Below are positions 59,397 through 64,000 of a stretch of 64,000 nt of DNA, piece after piece (within the stretch, counting starts at the first letter, position 1; every line of letters begins with the position of its first letter). This stretch comes from Roseburia intestinalis L1-82 (GTDB taxonomy: Bacteria > Bacillota > Clostridia > Lachnospirales > Lachnospiraceae). The position numbers and the translations under genes are program-made. The notes beneath the pieces were generated by a model. That model saw only the letters and a list, made by a program, of their open reading frames with translations. It searched no databases and had not been told where the DNA came from. The DNA lies in contig NZ_LR027880.1 of assembly GCF_900537995.1 (NCBI RefSeq), forward strand, positions 1,062,001 through 1,126,000, written 5' to 3'.

Positions 59397-59432
59397 TCAT
59401 GACAATAGAATGTTCGCGGAGCGTGCATTCTA
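59393..59432 (+). repeat. 40-bp terminator-linked dispersed repeat, copy 2
   Basis: TTATTCATGACAATAGAATG...GCATTCTA; 37 of 40 bases equal to the copy at 37094-37133, and likewise directly after a terminator. Confidence 0.8.
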
Positions 59433-59434
59433 GC

Positions 59435-59459
59435 CTAACATTTTATGACAAAATGTTAG
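59435..59459. terminator. Inverted repeat after the EAL/HDOD gene
   Basis: CTAACATTTT-ATGAC-AAAATGTTAG, perfect 10-bp arms, just beyond the stop of the leftward gene. No U-run follows on that strand; with the dispersed repeat it may still end transcripts. Confidence 0.5.
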
Positions 59460-59467
59460 GTAGCAGA

Positions 59468-60703
59468 TTATTTTTTGTAGGTGTCAGAAAACAGATCACG
59501 GTACCATTTCAGGGCAGCAATATAGGCATCATACACAGTCTGTGTGTCAAGGTTTTCCAGGATCATAAGCCGGGAAACTTCGGACCAGTTACCTGCCTCA
59601 TATTGTTTGATGAAATATAAAGGTTCCGCAAAAATACCACTCTGACGGATGAGAGCATCTTCGATGTCGCGTGAAACTTTGACAAGCGAGAGTGCTTCCT
59701 CCATTGGTTTATCGAGGATGATATCAAGCACGGAAAACAGTCCGGTTAAGAATAGTTCGGAAGCTTTGCCGCCAAGCTCAAAGGCAGGGGCAAGATTTTC
59801 TGCAAACTTTGCACGCAACAGGGATAAACGCGTAAGCTCGTTTGGCTTGTCAGAACACAACTGATTGACAACGGCGGTGTTGATCCAGCGTTTCAGTTCT
59901 TTCTGTCCAAGCATGGCAGCTGCGTGCCGGATGGAAGTGATCTCAGAGTTGACAGCCATATGATTGACCATGCGAAGCAGTGAGATGACAAGAGCGGTGT
60001 CATGACCGATGATATCTGCCGCTTTGGTGAGGTCAAAGTCCTCTGTATTAACCAGATTCATAAGTTCAATGTAATTGATCTTTAACGGAGCTACGTCATG
60101 GTTTCCCTTTGTGACAGGGAGTCTGTAAAAACTTCCCTCATATAAAGTGCAGCTCTTATCCTGACAGATTGCATCAAATGTCTCTGTTTTGGTTATATTT
60201 GAAGCACAGAGCCTGATGTTTGGATAAACTTTATTGAAATAAATACGTGCTTTGCTGATGTCAATCTCTTCACAGTCTAACATGACATAATCCATCAGTA
60301 CGAGCAGATCATGGTAAGCTTCGTAACTTGATACAGGAAGCTTGCGGATGGCAAATCGATACCCCATCTTTTTCAGTGCTTTTACACGGTCAATATACAT
60401 TGGTGTGCATGGGATATTTCCTTTTAACAGCAATACGAAAAACTCGTGCGGCAGGCCACACTGGGAAGGAATATCGGAAAAAATCGATATTTCATTTACC
60501 GGAACAAAGATTTCTTTTGCCGGGGAAAGTGTTTCAAGTCCCATATTTAAGATCAGTTCAAATCCTTCAATCTGGGCGGCGCCATCATTGCTTCCGCTTC
60601 CCAAAAGATTCGGGTGAAGCAGAAAATTTGCTTTCTGTGTATACAGAGAATATGCGCTGACTTTTATGTTTTCATCAAATAGAGGTATTAATGTAACCAG
60701 CAT
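59468..60703 (-). CDS. YuxH-like EAL/HDOD signalling protein
   Basis: 411 residues. The N-terminal 200 residues are EAL-like in layout ('YSLYTQKANFLL', 'VLMDYVMLDCEEIDISKARIYFNKVYPNIRLCASNI'), but the EAL catalytic motif and its acidic metal ligands are not seen, so probably inactive. The C-terminal HDOD domain is 'PLKINYIELMNLVNTEDFDLTKAADIIGHDTALVISLLRMVNHMAVNSEITSIRHAAAMLGQKELKRWI'. Likely a regulator, perhaps sensing cyclic-di-GMP. Confidence 0.85.
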   Translation of the reverse strand: MLVTLIPLFDENIKVSAYSLYTQKANFLLHPNLLGSGSNDGAAQIEGFELILNMGLETLSPAKEIFVPVNEISIFSDIPSQCGLPHEFFVLLLKGNIPCTPMYIDRVKALKKMGYRFAIRKLPVSSYEAYHDLLVLMDYVMLDCEEIDISKARIYFNKVYPNIRLCASNITKTETFDAICQDKSCTLYEGSFYRLPVTKGNHDVAPLKINYIELMNLVNTEDFDLTKAADIIGHDTALVISLLRMVNHMAVNSEITSIRHAAAMLGQKELKRWINTAVVNQLCSDKPNELTRLSLLRAKFAENLAPAFELGGKASELFLTGLFSVLDIILDKPMEEALSLVKVSRDIEDALIRQSGIFAEPLYFIKQYEAGNWSEVSRLMILENLDTQTVYDAYIAALKWYRDLFSDTYKK

Positions 60704-60915
60704 AGGCGTTCTCCTTATAGCATGGAATCTTTTGTGAAGAAACCATGTGAAACGTTAACATTTATCTACTTTTACTATACTATAAATCTGTGAAAAAAGA
60801 CACATTTTTTTGAAATTAATAAACAGAAAACTTATTTTATGAAAAATAATTGAAAATACTTGATATTTCAGAATGAATGTGGAAAACTAATGACAGAAGA
60901 ATGGGAGGGATTTGC

Positions 60916-62385
60916 ATGTTAAAACAATGGGAAAAAACAGAGCGTCCGTCAGATGCAAAACTGGAGGAACGGCTGCAGGAAGCACGGAGAAAACTGCAGG
61001 AGCAGCAGCTCAAGGTAAAAGAGCACGGACTGCCGGTGCTTGTGCTTGTGGAAGGATGGGGAACCGCAGGTAAAGGCTCACTGATCGGTCAGATTATTAA
61101 AAACATTGATCCGAGATTCTTTAAAGTAGCGTCCATGGCGGCACCGACGGAGGAAGAAAAGAGAAAACCGTTTTTGTACCGCCACTTTGTAAAAATACCG
61201 GAGAGCGGCAAGTTCAGCTTTTTAGACTCCGGCTGGATGGATGAGATCATGGGTGAAAGACTGCATGAAAAGCTTGGAGACGAGGCATATGCGCACCGCA
61301 TTGAGAGTGTCAAGCGGTTTGAACGCCAGCTGACAGATAACGGTTATCTCGTCGTGAAATTATTTTTGCAGGTGTCTAAAAAGGAACAGGAAAAACGGAT
61401 CGAACATCTTTCTAAGGAGAAGGATACCAGATGGCGTGTCAGCAGGAATGACCGCTGGCAGAATGAGCATTATGAGAAATGCCTGAATGCATTTGATTCC
61501 TATTTAAAGGAAACAAATCTGCCGTCAGCACCGTGGTATATCATTGATGCAGAATCAAAAAAATGGACGGAGTTACAGGTACTTGAGATTCTGACGGAAG
61601 GAATTGATGTGGCGCTTGCCAATAATGCGATGGCGGTGCCAATTTTACAGAATGTATTTTCTATGGAAAAAATGCCCCTGTTGTCGGAGATCCCACTGGA
61701 TAAGACAATTGGAGAGGACGAGTATAAAAAAGAACTGAAACGTCTCCAGAACCGCTTAGGAGAGCTTCATAACCGTCTGTACCGCAAAAAAGTTCCGGTC
61801 ATCATTGCATATGAGGGATGGGATGCAGCAGGAAAGGGCGGCAATATCAAGCGGATCACCGGAGCACTCGATCCGAGAGGCTATGAAGTACATCCGATCG
61901 CAAGCCCGGAGCCACACGAGAAGGCGAGACATTATCTCTGGCGTTTCTGGACGAGGCTGCCAAAGACAGGACATATCGCGATCTTTGACCGCACCTGGTA
62001 TGGCAGAGTCATGGTGGAGCGTCTTGAGGGGTTCTGCAGCGAAAATGACTGGAAACGTGCCTATAACGAAATTAATGAATTTGAAAAGGAACTGCACGAC
62101 TGGGGCTCTGTTATCATCAAGTTCTGGGTGCAGATCGACAAGGATACACAGTTAGAGCGTTTTAATGAGAGACAGAACACTCCGCAGAAGCAGTGGAAGA
62201 TCACAGATGAGGACTGGCGTAACCGTGAAAAATGGGATCAGTATGAAGATGCAGTCAATGAGATGATCCAGAAAACCAGTACGACATATGCGCCCTGGCA
62301 TATCTTAGAGTCAGTGGATAAACGGTATGCAAGGATCAAAGCATTAAAGATCGTGATCGAGGAGTTAGAAAAAGTGCTGGAGTGA
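60916..62385 (+). CDS. Polyphosphate:AMP phosphotransferase (two-domain PPK2)
   Basis: 489 residues from ATG 60916 (GGGAGGGATTTGC upstream). Two PPK2 domains: the first with 'VEGWGTAGKGSLIGQIIKNIDPRFFKV', the second with 'AYEGWDAAGKGGNIKRITGALDPRGYEVHPIASPEPHEKARHYLWRFWTRLPKTGHIAIFDRTWYGRVMVERLEG'. Two-domain PPK2s convert AMP to ADP using polyphosphate. The second domain keeps the full catalytic set. Preceding 200 bp is AT-rich with no gene. Confidence 0.93.
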   Translation: MLKQWEKTERPSDAKLEERLQEARRKLQEQQLKVKEHGLPVLVLVEGWGTAGKGSLIGQIIKNIDPRFFKVASMAAPTEEEKRKPFLYRHFVKIPESGKFSFLDSGWMDEIMGERLHEKLGDEAYAHRIESVKRFERQLTDNGYLVVKLFLQVSKKEQEKRIEHLSKEKDTRWRVSRNDRWQNEHYEKCLNAFDSYLKETNLPSAPWYIIDAESKKWTELQVLEILTEGIDVALANNAMAVPILQNVFSMEKMPLLSEIPLDKTIGEDEYKKELKRLQNRLGELHNRLYRKKVPVIIAYEGWDAAGKGGNIKRITGALDPRGYEVHPIASPEPHEKARHYLWRFWTRLPKTGHIAIFDRTWYGRVMVERLEGFCSENDWKRAYNEINEFEKELHDWGSVIIKFWVQIDKDTQLERFNERQNTPQKQWKITDEDWRNREKWDQYEDAVNEMIQKTSTTYAPWHILESVDKRYARIKALKIVIEELEKVLE

Positions 62386-62440
62386 TGTATGTGGAAAGGT
62401 GCAGATGTTTTTGAAGTCTGTCAGGCAAAATGAAATACGT

Positions 62441-62672
62441 TGGGCGAAACAAGTACAGGATATGCTTGTTTCGCCCGTTTTTTTGTAAAGCAGTTGACAT
62501 AATATTGTCAAATGGGCGAATTAAAAGAACTTTTTTTGAAAAACAGCCACATATATCGAAATTCGTGGGTGTTTTGTATGATACAGGATCGTTTTCACCC
62601 AATATCATACAAATTCATAAAATGAGACAGTATTTTTGGATGAAAAGATTGAAGTAACATATCATTTCGCCC
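62441..62672 (-). repeat. Dyad-symmetric GGGYGAAA motif element, copy 2 (reverse)
   Basis: On the plus strand: TGGGCGAAA (62441), GTTTCGCCC (62468), TGGGCGAAT (62513), TTCGTGGG (62562), TTTTCACCC (62592), TGGATGAAA (62637), ATTTCGCCC (62664). Read on the minus strand the motif offsets from the first motif (0, 27, 72, 103, 151, 196, 223) equal those of the copy at 37168 to within 2 bp. It fills the gap between the PPK2 gene and the broken gene; no gene is seen here. Confidence 0.75.
62442..62485 (+). terminator. Terminator of the PPK2 gene (end of the motif element)
   Basis: GGGCGAAACAAG...CTTGTTTCGCCC followed by a long T-run: an efficient terminator that is also the first motif pair of the element. 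Confidence 0.8.
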
Positions 62673-62730
62673 ATTTCACATTTATGGTGTAATGGAAATA
62701 TTCAATTTTTATCCATAAAGCAACTGGAAG

Positions 62731-63420
62731 TCATGCGATCCACCAGGTGCCGTCTGCCGCCTGATACAAATCGCCAACTTCTTCAGAAAGCGTATTTCCA
62801 CTGAAATCTTTTACAATAACTTTGTAGTAAAGATCATAATTGTCTGTGGCACAGTCATTTTTGTCATTCCAGCCTTCTTCCACCCAGGATTCAAAATATA
62901 TTTTTTCATCTTCTATAAAAAGGGCGCTTTCATGACCGGTTATCGGAAAAGAAATTTTCTCGGGATAATAACATACAAAGGTGTCCTCCTGACTGATGAT
63001 GTGTACCGGATTTCCAATGATGCAAAGTTTATACAGGCTCACTTCTTCTGTACTAAGTTCTGTCTCTTTTTCTAAAAGTTTTCCGGGAATATAGCGGTAC
63101 AGAGAGATTTTCTTTTCGTCATAATCGCCCTGCAGAAAATAGTAAAAACCCTCTGCATAGACAGGATTGCTGTAAATGACATTTCTTTTTTTTGCAAACG
63201 GTTTGAAAACTTTACCGGACTCAAAATCAAAAAACAGAATGACTGAACCCTGATATCCTCCGGATTTTGACTATTCGATCAGGTCATAAAAGTCATTGGT
63301 ATCCAGAGATTTCGCTTTAAAAAATAAAAGCCCCTGTTCTGCCTGTGAATTCCAGGCAAAGCAGGGGATATCAATTTGGGGTATTAAATTACTGTTTTTT
63401 TCTGTATAATCACTCAAAAA
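62731..63420 (-). pseudogene. Decayed gene of unknown function, cut by an IS and holding a stop
   Basis: One frame runs from the IS edge to 62731 with an in-frame TAG at 63271-63273. Before it: 'YTEKNSNLIPQIDIPCFAWNSQAEQGLLFFKAKSLDTNDFYDLIE'; after it 'GGYQGSVILFFDFESGKVFKP...YSNPVYAEGFYYFLQGDYDEKKISLYRYIPG'. The repeated 'YYFLQGD', 'SLYRY', 'SLYKLC' pattern looks like beta-propeller-type repeats. The 5' end is missing. A GTG at 63042 could start a 103-residue remnant. Confidence 0.7.
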
Positions 63421-64000
63421 GGACACCTTTTATTGTATAATTATGTTATGGAACAAAACATACGAAAGAAGGTGTCCTGAATGAAAAATTAGCATTGAAG
63501 AAACTGCTAACTTATATGAAGAGTGTATATAAAATCCCGCAAAAAATCAAGTGTTTAACGGACGAAAGAAAAAGAAAATCTATTCCATTGTTTAACATTG
63601 TCATGCCGGTACTGCTTTTTCTGATGCTGCAGTATGAAAGTTTCCATACCATTTTTTCAACCCCGGAAAGCATGTCGAAAAGACTGAAAAACTGTCTGAG
63701 CCGAAAAAAACACACAGGGGAAACCGAATACTTTTACCGGAGTGTGGTGTGCATGATTATAGGTAAATCGCCACACGTAATTCTGGGGCAGGAAATGTTA
63801 AAACCAAGGGATGGTTCTGGGAAAGACGAAGGAGAACTGACAGGCGGAAAAAGGTTGATTGAGCAGCTGAAGAAACGGCATGGACATTTTGCGGATGTGA
63901 TTGTGGCGGATGCGTTATATCTGAATGCTTCATTTATCAACATTCTGAAGGAAAATGGTCTGGAAGGGGTGATACGCCTGAAAGACGAAAGAAGAATGAT
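63421..64000 (+). mobile_element. Insertion sequence, left part (runs off window)
   Basis: Starts with GGACACCTT (63421) repeated inverted as AAGGTGTCC (63469), and interrupts the decayed gene at its first base. The transposase frame follows. The right end lies beyond the window. Confidence 0.7.
63495..64000 (+). CDS. DDE transposase, partial, probably with internal deletion
   Basis: Open from TTG 63495 to the window edge. 'YRSVVCMIIGKSPHVILGQEMLKPRDGSGKDEGELTGGKRLIEQLKKRHGHFADVIVADALYLNASFINIL' is a clear DDE_Tnp_1/IS4-type core with a catalytic Asp in 'VADALY'. The part before it ('KRLKNCLSRKKHTGETEYF') joins abruptly: the stretch with the first catalytic Asp that normally precedes 'SVVCM' is not there, so an internal deletion is likely. 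Confidence 0.6.
   Translation, partial: MKKLLTYMKSVYKIPQKIKCLTDERKRKSIPLFNIVMPVLLFLMLQYESFHTIFSTPESMSKRLKNCLSRKKHTGETEYFYRSVVCMIIGKSPHVILGQEMLKPRDGSGKDEGELTGGKRLIEQLKKRHGHFADVIVADALYLNASFINILKENGLEGVIRLKDERRM

Noticed and set aside
59345..59620. 91-residue frame after the V-ATPase operon
   Set aside because: Runs through the terminator and dispersed repeat and is antisense to the EAL/HDOD gene.

Overview
The window is a bacterial chromosome segment carrying most of a prophage. The host genes (T-box-controlled serS, a complete V-type ATPase operon, a MecA-like adaptor, a MacB-type ABC exporter, AT-rich intergenic DNA, strong AGGAGG ribosome binding sites) point to a Gram-positive Clostridia bacterium, most likely a Lachnospiraceae of the Roseburia/Agathobacter kind. 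This placement is inferred from gene content and style, not from a search. The prophage is visibly more GC-rich than the host DNA to its right.

Region 1 (1 to about 37,060) is the prophage. It has a lambda-type head module (Nu1/gpA terminase, gpW-like joiner, portal, ClpP-like protease with nested scaffold, decoration protein, gpE capsid) joined to a P2/Mu-type contractile tail (sheath, tube, frameshifted tail chaperone, tape measure, gpX, gpD, spike/hub genes, gp25, gpJ), so it is a myovirus mosaic. Read leftwards from the immunity region at 34 kb come: early genes (Dam methylase, DEDDh exonuclease, SleB-like hydrolase, C5 methylase); replication and recombination (ERF annealing protein, SSB, DnaD-like initiator with candidate iterons, DnaC-like loader, RecU); small accessory genes; a ParB-methylase fusion; an ArpU/RinA-type late activator with a candidate late promoter carrying direct repeats; then the late genes. 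Tail fibres and lysis genes are not seen and presumably lie to the left of position 1. Rightwards from the immunity region come the CI-like repressor, a DUF4236/TM2 membrane protein and a large serine integrase whose last residues appear to be encoded by host DNA at the attachment junction.

Region 2 (about 37,060 to 62,400) is host chromosome: a tRNA-Gly; a MacAB-like operon with two adaptor genes; a CgeB-like glycosyltransferase; serS behind a T-box; cyclophilin; a C39-type papain-like protein; a GH3 enzyme; a MecA-like adaptor; the nine-gene V-ATPase operon; an EAL/HDOD protein; and polyphosphate:AMP phosphotransferase. Region 3 (62,400 to 64,000) holds a decayed gene cut by an insertion sequence.

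The most unusual observations are these. (a) Two copies, in opposite orientation and 25 kb apart, of a roughly 232-bp non-coding element. It is defined only by seven or eight GGGYGAAA-type motifs at conserved, mirror-symmetric spacing, with unrelated sequence between them. (b) Three poly-G tracts (7, 8 and 10 G), each in a phage DNA methyltransferase gene and each off by one from an intact frame. This suggests phase-variable methylation, or homopolymer sequencing errors. Correcting the two C5 tracts by one G gives a two-subunit C5 methyltransferase. (c) A terminator-linked 40-bp dispersed repeat that marks the host side of the phage junction.
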